From contig NC_089597.1 of the NCBI RefSeq assembly GCF_019320115.1, forward strand, positions 122,289,485 to 122,353,484: a DNA stretch of 64,000 bases, written 5' to 3'. The notes below the pieces were generated by a model. It was not told the origin of the DNA. It did no database searches and saw nothing but the letters and a program-made list of their open reading frames with translations. A program made the translations under genes and the position numbers. Position 1 is the first letter of the stretch. The number at the start of each line of letters is the position of its first letter. This stretch comes from Miscanthus floridulus (taxonomy: Eukaryota > Streptophyta > Magnoliopsida > Poales > Poaceae). Positions 12,334-22,916 of the stretch are shown piece after piece.

Positions 12334-13840
12334 GCCCTCCCCCCTTATAAAAATCTCGTCCCGAGATTTGGGTTACGAACCATTTATTATAAAATTCTTC
12401 ATAAGCTTTTTGTAGATACTCTCCTGTTTCCCAAGTTGCATCTCCCTCATCTTGATGATCCCACTGTATCTTGTATGTTTTCACCACACTATTCCGAGTA
12501 GCACGTTCCTTAGTGTCTAACACTCGGACTGGTTGCTCACGATACACCAAATCTGATTTGAGTTGAATACCTTGAGGTTCTATTCTTTCCTCCGGAACAC
12601 GCAAACATTTCTTGAGATGTGATACATGGAAAACTGGGAAAACGGTACTCATTGCCTCAGGTAACTCTAACTTGTAGGCTACCGGACCTCTTCGTTCCAA
12701 GATTTTGTATGGTCCTATGAATCTTGCGACAAGCTTTCTTTGGATTCCAAACCTTTTCTTCTTCATTGGCGTGACTTTCAGATAAACATAGTCACCAACT
12801 TCAAATACAAGGGGTCTCCTTCTTTTGTCTGCATAGCTTTTCTGACGTGATTGGGCAGCTTTCATATTCTGCTGAATAATATGGACTTTCTTCTGGACTT
12901 CTTCTACAAAGTCAATGCCATAATACCTTCTATCACTAGGCTCAACCTAATTCAAGGGTGTTCTACATTTTCTGCCATATAAAGCTTCGAATGGGGCCAT
13001 CTTGATGCTTTCTTAATAACTATTATTATAAGAAAACTCAGCTAACGGTAACCATGACTCCCATGATCCCTTAGAAGACAATACACATGCTCTTAACATA
13101 TCTTCCAAAACAGCATTCACTCGTTTAGTCTGACCATCTGTCTGAGGATGATAAGCGGTACTGCGAATCAAACTAGTTCCTAAGCCTTTGTGTAAATATT
13201 CCCAAAAGTGAGCCGTGAACTGTGAGCCTCGATCAGATACTATGGTCTTTGGTATACCATGCAACCTCACAATTTCTGCGATATACTTCTTGGCATATTG
13301 AGGTGGTCGATAATCTGTTTTGACAGGCAAGAAATGAGCGGTCTTGGTAAGACGATCCACAATTACCCAAATTGAATCATGTCCTTTTGGGGTAGTGGGC
13401 AAACCCGTGATAAAATCCATACTGATATCGTCCCACTTCCAACTAGGGACTGATAAGGGTTGCAACATACCGGCAGGTTTCATGTGGATGGCTTTCACTC
13501 GACAACATGTGTCACATCTGACAACATATGCTGTAATTTCTTTCTTTATTTTGGTCCACCAATAGCGAGATCTTAATTCTTGATACATCTTACTACTTCC
13601 GGGATGGATAGATAGCTTAGAAAGGTGAGCTTCATCCTTGAGTTTATTCCTAAGCTCTCGATCCTTGGGAACCATAAGACGGTCGTCATACCACAACACG
13701 CCCTGTTTATCCACTTTAAAGTGTTGAGACGACTTTTCTTTTATTTTCTCTTTGATGTGGAATATCCCCTTATCGGTTTTCTGGCCTTCTATTATCTTAC
13801 TCTCCAAAGAGCAACTAATCTGAATACTATGTAACACAGC
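12329..13840 (-). pseudogene. Integrase and C-terminal chromodomain of Ty3/gypsy (Tekay) pol, broken
   Basis: Integrase inserts retroelement cDNA into the host genome. Visible in order are the zinc-binding H-H-C-C region (IHPG, then RCDTC), the catalytic core with MDF and SDRGSQF aspartates, and a C-terminal GPY-like segment (FIGPYKI). A group-II chromodomain-like tail follows (KIQWDHQ...ATWE, near 12,400-12,480). The third catalytic acid, the Glu of the GQT-E-RVN motif, is Lys here (codon 13,124-13,126). Two in-frame stops (13,013-13,015 and 12,948-12,950) separate core and tail, though the frame is otherwise continuous. The chromodomain assigns the element to the Tekay/Del chromoviruses. 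The copy is inactive. Confidence 0.93.
12334..12346 (-). other. Polypurine tract of the chromovirus
   Basis: The minus strand reads AAGGGGGGAGGGC directly before TGTAAC. The pol reading frame runs through this tract and ends at a TAA formed inside the first bases of the LTR. Confidence 0.88.
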
Positions 13841-14353
13841 AGGATGCATTAGATCGAACCCATCTTCAAGTAATGGCTGCACATTTAAGTAATGTGACTT
13901 TCTGCTCAAAGCATCTGCCACTACATTGGCTTTTCTAGGATGATATTGCACATTCAAGTTGTAATCCTTGATCAATTCCAACCATATGCGCTGTCTCATG
14001 TTTAGCTCTGGTTGGGTAAAGATATACTTAAGACTTTTGTGATCCGTGAAAATATTGCACACATTACCAAGTAGGTAATGTCTCCAAATTTTTAGGGCGT
14101 GCACAACTGCAGCAAGTTCAAGATCATGTGTTGGATAGTTGACCTCGTGCTTTCTCAATTGTCGTGATGCATAAACAATGACTCTCCTTTCTTGCATAAG
14201 AACACAACCCAATCCTGTCTTTGATGCGTCGCAAAACACATCAAATGGTTTCTCGATATCTGGTTATGCTAGAATAGGAGCAGTGGTCAACAGTTTCCGC
14301 AAAGTATAGAAAGCTGCTTCATACTCCTCTGTCCACACAAACTTGTGATCCTT
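13841..14353 (-). pseudogene. RNase H domain of chromovirus pol, broken
   Basis: RNase H removes the RNA strand of the RNA-DNA hybrid in reverse transcription. Diagnostic motifs are [13 protein letters not shown], the E of the [10 protein letters not shown] segment, TDHKSLKY, and the C-terminal [10 protein letters not shown]. The frame is the same as the downstream integrase and the upstream RT. It is interrupted by a TAA at about 14,264-14,266, just before FCDAS. The upstream boundary stop (TAG) is at 14,354. Confidence 0.92.
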
Positions 14354-15189
14354 CTATAGGAGGCTTGTCATCAGTTTGGCGATCTTTGAGAAATCTGGTA
14401 TAAAGCGACGGTAATAACCGGCTAGTCCTAAGAAACTTCTAACCTCAGGAACTGTGGTCGGTGCTTTCCAATTCATAACTTCTTGCACCTTACTTGGATC
14501 AACTGAAACTCCATTCTCTGGCAGAATGTGACCAAGGAAAGGAACTTCCTTCAACCAGAATTCACATTTGCTAAACTTAGCATACAATTGATGATCTCTA
14601 AGTCTGGTCAAGATAGTTCTCAGATGCTCTTCATGATCTTTCTCGTTCTCGGAGTACACCAGAATGTCATTGATGAACACTACCACAAACTTATCCAATT
14701 CTGGCATGAAAACTGTATTCATCAAAAATATAAAGTATGTGGGAGCATTTGTCAAGCCAAAAGACATGATAAGATACTCATACAACCCGTATCTGATGGA
14801 AAATGCAGTTTTCGGTATATCCTGTGGCCTAATCTTAATCTGATGATAACCGGATCTCAAATCTATTTTTGAGAACACCTTGGCCTTGGATAATTGGTCA
14901 AACAGAACATCAATATGTGGCAAGGGATATTTATTCTTAATGGTCACAGCATTGAGTGGCCTATAATCTACGCACATTCTCAACGTGCCCTCTTTCTTCT
15001 TTTTTACAAACAAAGCGGGACATCCCCATTCGGACTTGCTTGGCCGAATAAACCCCCTTTTTTGACAAATCTTCTAATTGCTTCTTCAGCTCAGCTAACT
15101 CATTTGGAGGCATCTGATAGGGTCTCCTTGAAATCGGAGCTGTTCCGGAGACTAGCTCAATTCCAAACTCAATCTCCCTATCTGGTGGA
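14354..15189 (-). pseudogene. Reverse transcriptase domain of chromovirus pol, broken and catalytically altered
   Basis: Typical Ty3/gypsy RT blocks are seen: [37 protein letters not shown], the FxxD box, LGH, and AGYYRRFI. Two lesions are visible. A net +1 frameshift lies in a purine run near 15,056-15,066 (AAAAAAGGGGG on the minus strand). The first Asp of the catalytic F-I-D-D box is Asn (codon 14,671-14,673). A TAG closes the frame at 14,354-14,356. Gag and protease lie upstream in one frame, RNase H and integrase downstream in the other. Confidence 0.94.
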
Positions 15190-15706
15190 AGACCAGGTAG
15201 CTCATCCAGGAATACATCCGGAAATTCACACACTACCGGAATCTGATGAATAGGAATGACTACTATAGCACATGTAACACTTATAAGGTCTGTTCTTCGA
15301 GGCAATGGTACTCGGAAAGTACCCTCACCTAGGGGATCCTTAAGGGTAAGTACTCGACTTCCAGTATCTATGACTGCTCCCCAATCCTTCATGCAATTCA
15401 TCCCTATAATAACATCCAAGACTAACCCAGGCATAACTATCAAGTTCACTCGGAACTTCCTGCTACCTAATTCAAGGGTTGCCCCTCGAACCATCCGGTT
15501 GGTCAAAACATCAGCCCCTGCTAAACTTATACGGTACCCATAACCCAATTATGTGCATAGTTGTCCATGTTTCTATGCAAATGCTTGACTCATAAAAGAA
15601 TGCGATGATCCAGAATCAAATAGAACAACTGCAGGGTTTTCGTTGACAGGAAACTTACCAGCAGTGACGGGCTCTCCCTCTGGAATTTCATCCACTGTTG
15701 TACTAT
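15190..15706 (-). pseudogene. Aspartic protease domain of chromovirus gag-pol, broken
   Basis: The retroviral-type protease that cuts the polyprotein is recognised by the LFDSGSSHSFMS active-site motif near 15,600 and the following IIGMNCM...WGAVID segment. Two in-frame stops interrupt it, at 15,573-15,575 and 15,549-15,551. It is in frame with gag and is followed by the PDREIEF linker that leads into RT. Confidence 0.9.
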
Positions 15707-16859
15707 GCACTCTAGCATTATAAGTCTGCTGCTTCTTCTTGGGCGGGTACAGACAAAACCTCGAGAAATGACCGGGTTGATCACAGTTATAGCAGGGTCC
15801 TCTCACTGTCCCGGCAGATCACACAGCTCCCTTAGAACTGCCTTGTACCGTAGTGGCGGCTGCTTTGTTGGGCTGTACTACCATCTTGTACGGCTTTTGA
15901 GGTCCACGGAAATTCTGACTTCTTGGCTGAGGTGGCCTGAATCTAGCGCCAGGTGCCGATGGGCGATATGGAGGACGACCTCCCATAGGTGCTCTAGCTT
16001 GCGATGGACCACCTTCAAAGGCTCTCTTGCGTGTCTTGGCTGCGGTGCTGGCGTTGTTATTTTTCTCCTGCTTCAGACAGTCGCTGATGAAGTCATTGAA
16101 TCTAACATGGTTGTTGGTACCAACATGCTTCATCATTTTTGGATTGAGACCCCTCTTAAAACTAGCTATTCTTTTAGCATCTGTGTCAACCATGTCGGGA
16201 GCATAGCGACACAAGTTGTTGAAGGCATGCAGGTATTGTGTCACGGTTTTGGTGCCCTGGTTCAACACCAGAAACTCTCCCAACTTCATCTCGGTCAGCC
16301 CTGGTGGAATATAAACTCCACGAAAGGCCTCAGCAAACTCTCTCTAAGAAATCTGAGCATTTGGAGGGAAGGTGGTGCGATGGTGCTTCCACCACATTCC
16401 CGCCGGTCCTTGCAATTGGAGTGCAGCATACTCCATTTTTAGAACCTCAGTCATCCTCAACACACGGAATTTATCTTCCATTGTGTTGATCCATTCCTCA
16501 GCATCGAGTGGCTCTGTTGCTTCCTTGAATACTAGCGGCCTGGTGTCCATGAAATCTTTGAAGCTGCTATATTGGTTCACTCCCATGCCACCATCTTGAT
16601 TGTTACCACGTTGAACGTTGTTGGTGATAGTTCGCAGAAGATCCTCCATGTTCTTCTGGGATTGTTCCGCGTTGCGCTGACTCCCGAGCAGCTGTGCGAG
16701 GAACATCTCGGGGGTAAACGGGGGAGGAGGTGGCAAATGTGGTTCATGGGAAGGTTCATTGTTGTTGCCATGGTTTCCACCACCACCACCAGTCCCCGCA
16801 CCGTTAGCACCTGGCTCAGCGGCCTCATACGTGGTTTGGTGAGTGTTTGTCATCTGCAT
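15707..16859 (-). pseudogene. Gag (capsid and CCHC zinc knuckle) of the chromovirus, broken
   Basis: Gag forms the virus-like particle and binds the element RNA. The N-terminus is Gly/Pro/Asn-rich and low in complexity. A capsid region follows with EEWINTMEDKF, then QYLHAFNNLCRYAP, and a basic Arg/Pro-rich linker. The nucleocapsid knuckle C-x2-C-x4-H-x4-C is at about 15,760-15,800. In-frame stops are at 16,344-16,346 and 15,819-15,821. The start was taken at the first Met of the open frame (16,859), with a second Met two codons later. The frame continues into protease without a shift. Confidence 0.92.
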
Positions 16860-17218
16860 ATTTTAGCCACAAGTAACGATTGAGTGAAGCTATAATAATT
16901 GCGAGTGAAGGAAAAATTATGCCGTACTGAATTTACTAGAGAGAATAAATTCATGCAATGAAACAGAGGCACAACAATCGCATCCCAATTAAAACAACAG
17001 CACTTAATCGAATTACTTAAACAACAAACATCGCGTCCACACAATCAAATTGCCAGCAAACATACACTGGACTTTTTATGCGTTCAGATATCGCATTCAA
17101 AAATTAGTTCCAACCACATGCCAAGTCTCATACGTTCAAAGCAACATACAATAGGTTACATGCCAACAAAAGAAAGGTCATCGCGATGAGACCTAGATAC
17201 TAGCGCAAGGCAACTAGC

Positions 17219-18207
17219 CTACTCCTTGGGGCCATCATCGGGATCGGAGACGTCACCATTGCCCCTAGGTGAAACTGTAGGCTCGTCCTCGTTGTCGTCG
17301 TCGATGTCCATGCCAGCGGCGTCTGGTGGAGCATATGGGCCAACCCCATTGTAGAGCGCGTGAAACTCCTCATGCAGGTAGCCGTTGTATTTCTCTAGCT
17401 CATCGACCCTCTGCAGCAGAAGGTTTCTTGCGTTCCAGGCTTCATTCCTTTCCTGAACCAGCTGTCCAATCATGCGGTCTGCATTGTTGTTGGCTTGAGT
17501 CAACGTATGCACTCGCTGCATAGCTCTATCACCTCTCTCAACCGCCTAATCTGCTGTAAGTTCATATCAGCCAACTGCTCCTGCAAGCTAGCTATAGCAC
17601 ATGCCTGTCTCTTCTTCTCCTTCTTTCCTTTTAGCTTATCCTCACTACGCAAGCCAGTCAAAGTCCAGTAGGTACTCTTGAGACCTTCATATGCTCTGAT
17701 GGCGGTGAACATAGCACTCATTGCCTGGTTGTCGCTAGCCTATCCTTCAGCTGGACCTCTGACCAATGCACTTCCTTGAGGCTAAACCCAAATGGCATCA
17801 CGAGGATCATCCCTAGGAAAAGTACCAGCTAGAGCTGCTGCAAGCTCACTGGGAAATCTGATCATAATGTCCCTCATGACACGGAAGGCTGCTCCCTCTG
17901 CACCCTCAGCTGGAGTGCGACCCTCAAACTCCAAATGCCAACCATCCCAATCTGGAGCATCACCGAGAGCAGGAACCATGATCTCCACCACTGCAAGTCC
18001 ATCCTCTGCTAACTGGCTCTCATTCCAAGAGTACACCGGCTCTTGACCCTCTGGGTACCCCACATCATGGAGCACTCTCCAAAGCAAAGTTGGCATGCCA
18101 AACTCGCTCAAGAAGGTGTCTGTGGTGCGGTGCTCCCTCAGGGCCAACGGACATCGGGGTGCTCTTCCTCCGGTGGACTTACGGGCGGTCTGCTTCGTGT
18201 GGGCCAT
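17219..18207 (-). pseudogene. Extra ORF upstream of gag with a histone H3-tail-like N-terminus
   Basis: The ATG at 18,205-18,207 opens a frame whose residues 2-22 match positions 1-21 of histone H3 at 17 of 21 sites. T3, K4, T6, R8, K9, S10, T11 and R17 are kept; R2 is His, K14 Arg, K18 Cys, Q19 Pro. About 120 residues of unrecognised, probably folded sequence follow, rich in Trp, Pro and acidic residues. Then come a Lys-rich patch, a likely coiled coil (LQEQLADMNLQQIRRL; VDELEKYNGYLHEEF), and an acidic tail (DIDDDNEDE). The reconstructed length is about 330 codons. Breaks seen: TAG at 17,782-17,784, a second TAG about 42 bp further on in the same frame, and a frameshift near 17,520-17,550. 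No full histone fold follows the tail, so this is not a histone gene. Function is unknown. Confidence 0.82.
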
Positions 18208-18995
18208 CTGTAGCAAAAGTTCTTTTATTACCTCGGGGAAACATATTTTAGGTGATACAACTTTTATCAAAATGAGATAATCAATTTATAAGGGGAGGAA
18301 TGCATGAGATGAATGAAATGCACAAGTAACATGATGTATGTACGTGCTGTACGTTCTCACAAACTTAAGAAATAAATAATTTCTAACGACGAATTTGGTG
18401 GCATACAACGATCTCTCAATACGTAGCTAATATGTTCTACACGATAGTGTTGTTATGTACCTGCAGAAGATCCATTTCAGCCCAATTCCCAATGAATGCA
18501 TAAAAGCAGTAACTTTTATCTACACGCTCTACACGAATCCCCAGATACGTGTACAACGGTAGTAACTACCCGAACCATCGTCCTATTGACGGCATTGCCT
18601 CCACAGACGGAAGACCCAGTCATGAGATACCTTTGTAAAACATGCGTAGAACATGTAATTACTCCAGCATCATATAAGCATTCACCCTAGATCGGCGGTG
18701 TATCCGATCATGCTCTCACAACTCACACTTACCGATGCGTAGAGGCAATTGATCCATTCATTACCACTCAAACAAGTGGCACTCATACAATAACACGCCG
18801 TATGAGCGACGAAAGAGAAATATGATGCAAGAACCCCAAGTCAGTACTTAATTAAGCCACCTAGAGTCCTTAACTGGGCATAGAGGATATGACCACTGGC
18901 ACACTTTATGGTTTGGAAATCACGTTTTTCAAATGCCTTTTTATTTTAAATACACTTGTGAACAGTAACATGCTAAACCATGCTCTAATACCAGC
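18208..18995 (-). promoter_or_regulatory. Chromovirus 5' leader with a possible intron
   Basis: This is the untranslated leader between primer-binding site and the H3-tail ORF. A donor-like CAG|GTACAT lies at 18,461/18,460. A good acceptor (TTTTGCTACAG) ends at 18,208, directly before the ORF's ATG, allowing a 253-bp intron. The leader is partly conserved in the LARD-like element (507-1290), including the donor-like site. Conserved leader sequence may hold the packaging signal; this is inference. Confidence 0.5.
18982..18993 (-). other. Primer-binding site of the chromovirus
   Basis: The minus strand reads TGGTATTAGAGC two bases after the 5' LTR end. It differs by one C-to-T change from the initiator tRNA-Met complement. 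Confidence 0.88.
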
Positions 18996-21900
18996 TGTAA
19001 CAGAACCGACCAATTATACGAAATTAAGTAAGAAAATCATCCGCTAGAGCAGACGATTTAGCAAACTTAAGCCCGTATAACCCGGTAGTCTGTGAAATCA
19101 CGAAGGATTTCAAACCAACTTCCATTCCAGCCAAGATCGTAATAAGTTTAGCGGTCACCATCACATATTACATAAAAGTTCACAATCTCAGATACATTAG
19201 AGTTTCAACATAGTTATTACAAACCAGTTCGAATAAAAGTAGCAGAAGTCATTTGTTCAAACCACACACACACTCACGCAGAGTTTAAATATAGTGCCAG
19301 CGAATGATCATCTCCAACAAAAGCATCAGATGAGACATAAGGAATGACCATGCCCATGGTCCTAAGCATCACCCATCGCAGGATAAAGGCAGTTGATACA
19401 GTAGCCATAATACATCTGCCCATCTGCAACAAGTGGGAATAAAACCCTGAGTACAAGAAGATACTCAGCTAGACTTACCCGATATAACCGAAAATAAATG
19501 ACACCAAGGATTATGAAGGGCTTTATAGTAGGGTAGCTGACTCATTTGCAAAAAGAAGCATTTTTAGTATTTCAAGAGTTTCTCGAAAAGCATTATTGCC
19601 AAGTTAATTATTATTAACCTGTCGACTAGATTTGCACCTATACTAGAGTAAACATGTGATTAAGCAGATAATGATAACCAATGATCATTAAACAACTTCC
19701 ATACTGTCATATTCATTATAACTGTCCAAGTGTTCCATAACATTTTCTACGATGAAGTAACTCAAGTCAAGTGCTCACTATCCAGGAGCGATGGCGATTC
19801 AAATCGATTCCTAACCAGCTGGTGATTTGTTCCTTACACAAACCTCACTCACCCGCTAAAGTGAGATATTGATCACCGAGTCAACTTTCTAGTAATCTCG
19901 AGTTTGCCAGGAACCACATGTACCTAGGGGCCGATCGACTGCACTTTAGTCTTATCATCCTGCCCCCGTGTCCTACCACACCTGCTCTGGCACAGTGCGT
20001 TGCGGGCAATCTACTCAGCCCGAAAAATCTCCTAGCTTCGCGGTCGAAAGATACTTTATCTGGCCAGCTAAATGTAAGGCATGCGTTCAACATGACTCGA
20101 GGCCCAACAACGGTCGGTCCTTAATCGACACAGACAGAAAGCACTACAGTCAAAAACTCTGCAAGTCTCCGTCCGGTCTCAACTTCATTTAACACTTAGT
20201 TATACCATGACTTCATAGTCATCCAAGCAGATTCAGGTAACCACCTATAGCTCGCAGGTGACAGAAAATCACCCGACTTCTACCGGTCTAAGCCAGCTAA
20301 GCATTAACTCGACTGCGGATATCCGGGTAACAAGGATATAGTATAACAAAGGTAGACAAGGTATAATGCAGCAATGGTTTCAAATAACTCCTGAACATAA
20401 TGCATCAATTAAAGTAAAGCATTTAATTAAATAATTGCAAATCGGGAGAAAAATGCTCCGGGGCTTGCCTCTCTCGAAGGAGCTCGGACGGTGATCGGGG
20501 CACTCCGAAAGTTCCTCAACGTCCTCCTCGTCGGCTTCTGGCACTTCCTGCGGCTGCACCTCAAACTGCTCCTCGGGCTCCTCGGGTATGATGATCGGGT
20601 TCTCGGTTTGCGATCCTATATGATGCAATGCGCGTAAGTGCTTATGCAAACGGTGCATCGAAGGAGATGAATGCAATGGATATATTTAAATGCAAGGTAG
20701 TCAACATCATCCAAGAAAATATACTACAAGCATATGTCATCTACTGCATTCTCTTCTACTACTAATATGTTTAAGTCAACACACCTTATCAAATGCTTCA
20801 AAGATACACCAAAGCTATTATTATTAACTAACCTTGTATTAAAGAGGATTATTTTATTTCCTTTTTAATTAGGGCTACAACAGCAATCTATATTTCTGGT
20901 GCTTATAAAAATCTGAGAAAATTACAGTAGCATGGTACTACTCTAATTAGACTACCATCAGATTTTCATGGTGTTTGAATGAGTGGATTAGCCTACACAA
21001 AAATAACAAGCTATGACATGATTTTGTACATGAAAATACTTTGTACTGTGAAAAGTGTCAAACAATAGAATTAATATTTTTCCTAGGTTCTTCATAGCAT
21101 ACAATGACTGTACAAAAATTATCACATGCATGTTTTATACAAAGTTTGCTCTCTAGCAAAAATAACAAAAATCAACCATTAAAGGTACTTGAACTACACC
21201 TCCAAAGTTTTCCACAGCACATGCATGAAACATATTTTTTCTAGGAAGTACATGACATAAGAAGATTAACAAACTTGAAATCATATTTTTCTGCAGACTA
21301 TAGATTTTTCTACATATTTTTCAAGTTATCAGCAATATCCATGATTAAATAAAATCCTACAGAAAAGTATCCCAAAAATGACATGCAATAATTTTCCCAA
21401 GTAGATCTGGTGATAAGGAACCTAGCAAAATTTGTTTCAACAAATTTGGAGCAAATTTGAGTACCCAAACATTTTCCAAACCATTTCTATTTTCAAATAA
21501 TAAAGAGAAATTGAAAACGAATTATTTCTACTCCTACTGGGCCGGCCCGTGGAAACGAACTGGCCCACGGCCACAACCAGCCTACTCAGTCCGAGCGAAG
21601 GGGCGAGCGGCGGCCTGGTAGGGGCTTTGGCCCACGGTCGCTTTGGCCCAGCTCGGCCGAAGCGAAGGCCACGCCGGCGCCGAGGCTTCGCGGCGGCGCG
21701 GCTCAGCCAGCGGCCGACGGCCATTGTCGGCCGGGTCAGGACAAGCGAGCGAGCGCAAGAGGTTCGCGAGGCGTAGGCGAATGCGAGCAGGCAGCTAAGC
21801 AGGGTGGAGAAGGTGAGGAAGAGGGAGTTCCACGGCGGCCGAGCACGGCGGCGCCATGGCCGTCGATGGCGAGGCTCGGGGAGGCTCAACCTGTGCTCGG

Positions 21901-22916
21901 AAGGCGGCGCAAGCGCGAGCGTGACTTGAAGGAGGGCGAGGCGGAGTTACGGGCAGGAGGAATCAAGGAATGGCGCGGTGGTGCGGGAACTCGACGCCGG
22001 CAGAGCGCGTCGACGAGCTCGGTAGCACGGGCGCGCGCTGCTGCTGTTGCTGCGCCTAAGAGAGCGGGAGTGCGAAATGAGGTGCGCAGCGAGGGCAGCA
22101 GATGTAGGCGGGCGCGTGGGAGCGGCCGCAGGCCATGGCTGCCGCGCGGCGTGCGTCGCTAGCACAAGGCGGCCACGCGGCGGGCGTCGCTTGACGCGGT
22201 CGGGAGCGTGGCGCGGCGAACGGCGCGGCGCGCGGGAGAAGGGGCCAGCGCGCGGAGGCAAGCCGGGCTGGCACGGCACGGGGCGGGGCCGGGCCAAGGC
22301 GAGGTGCGCGGCGCTGTGGAAGGCTCGCTGGGCCGGCTTTGGCAGGCGGGCCAGAAGCGAGGCGGCGGCCCGCGAAGGAGGAAAAAATCCTTTTCCAAAT
22401 AAAATTTTCAAGGAATTTTTAAATGCCATCTTTCAAATATTATTTTGAGCAAGAAAATGACCTCTTTTGAAAATGTACCAAAAATGAAAGTTGTTTAGAA
22501 TTTAATTCTCAACAACTTTGCTTTTATGACCAAAGCCAAATTCTTTCTAGATTTTGAATTGTAACACCAAAGTCCACGTTTAGCTCAAAACCCTAATTTT
22601 TGGAATTTATTTTTGAAGCCAAATTTTGAATTAATTTGAATACAAACCTTACTCCAAAAATTAAACTAAACATTGCTAGAGGATTTACAATAGTAGCCAA
22701 ACATGTTTTACTAACCTAGCAAGAAAAAAAAATCAGGGCAAAACAATTCTTAAACAGGTGTATGCAACATTCAGGTTTCACGCATGTTTCATATGTTTCA
22801 AAGCAATGTTTCAATTGTTATTCACATGATTAGGCATGTATGATTTGGATGCTTGATGATGCATGATATGCATGATTTGCAGTGCCTAAATGCAGGCATA
22901 ACACCGGGGTGTTACA
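18996..22916 (-). repeat. Complete 5' LTR (3.9 kb) of the Tekay chromovirus
   Basis: The minus strand starts TGTAAC at 22,916 and ends GTTACA at 18,996: perfect 6-bp inverted ends, 3921 bp. It contains a GC-rich block (about 21,540-22,380) inside otherwise AT-rich DNA. The first five bases outside it (22,917-22,921, ATGGC) are the expected target-site duplication; its partner should lie left of the window. Confidence 0.93.

Noticed and set aside
17782..18270. A true histone H3 gene
   Set aside because: Only the first 21 residues match; the alpha-N helix and histone fold are absent, and the ORF lies between retrotransposon leader and gag.
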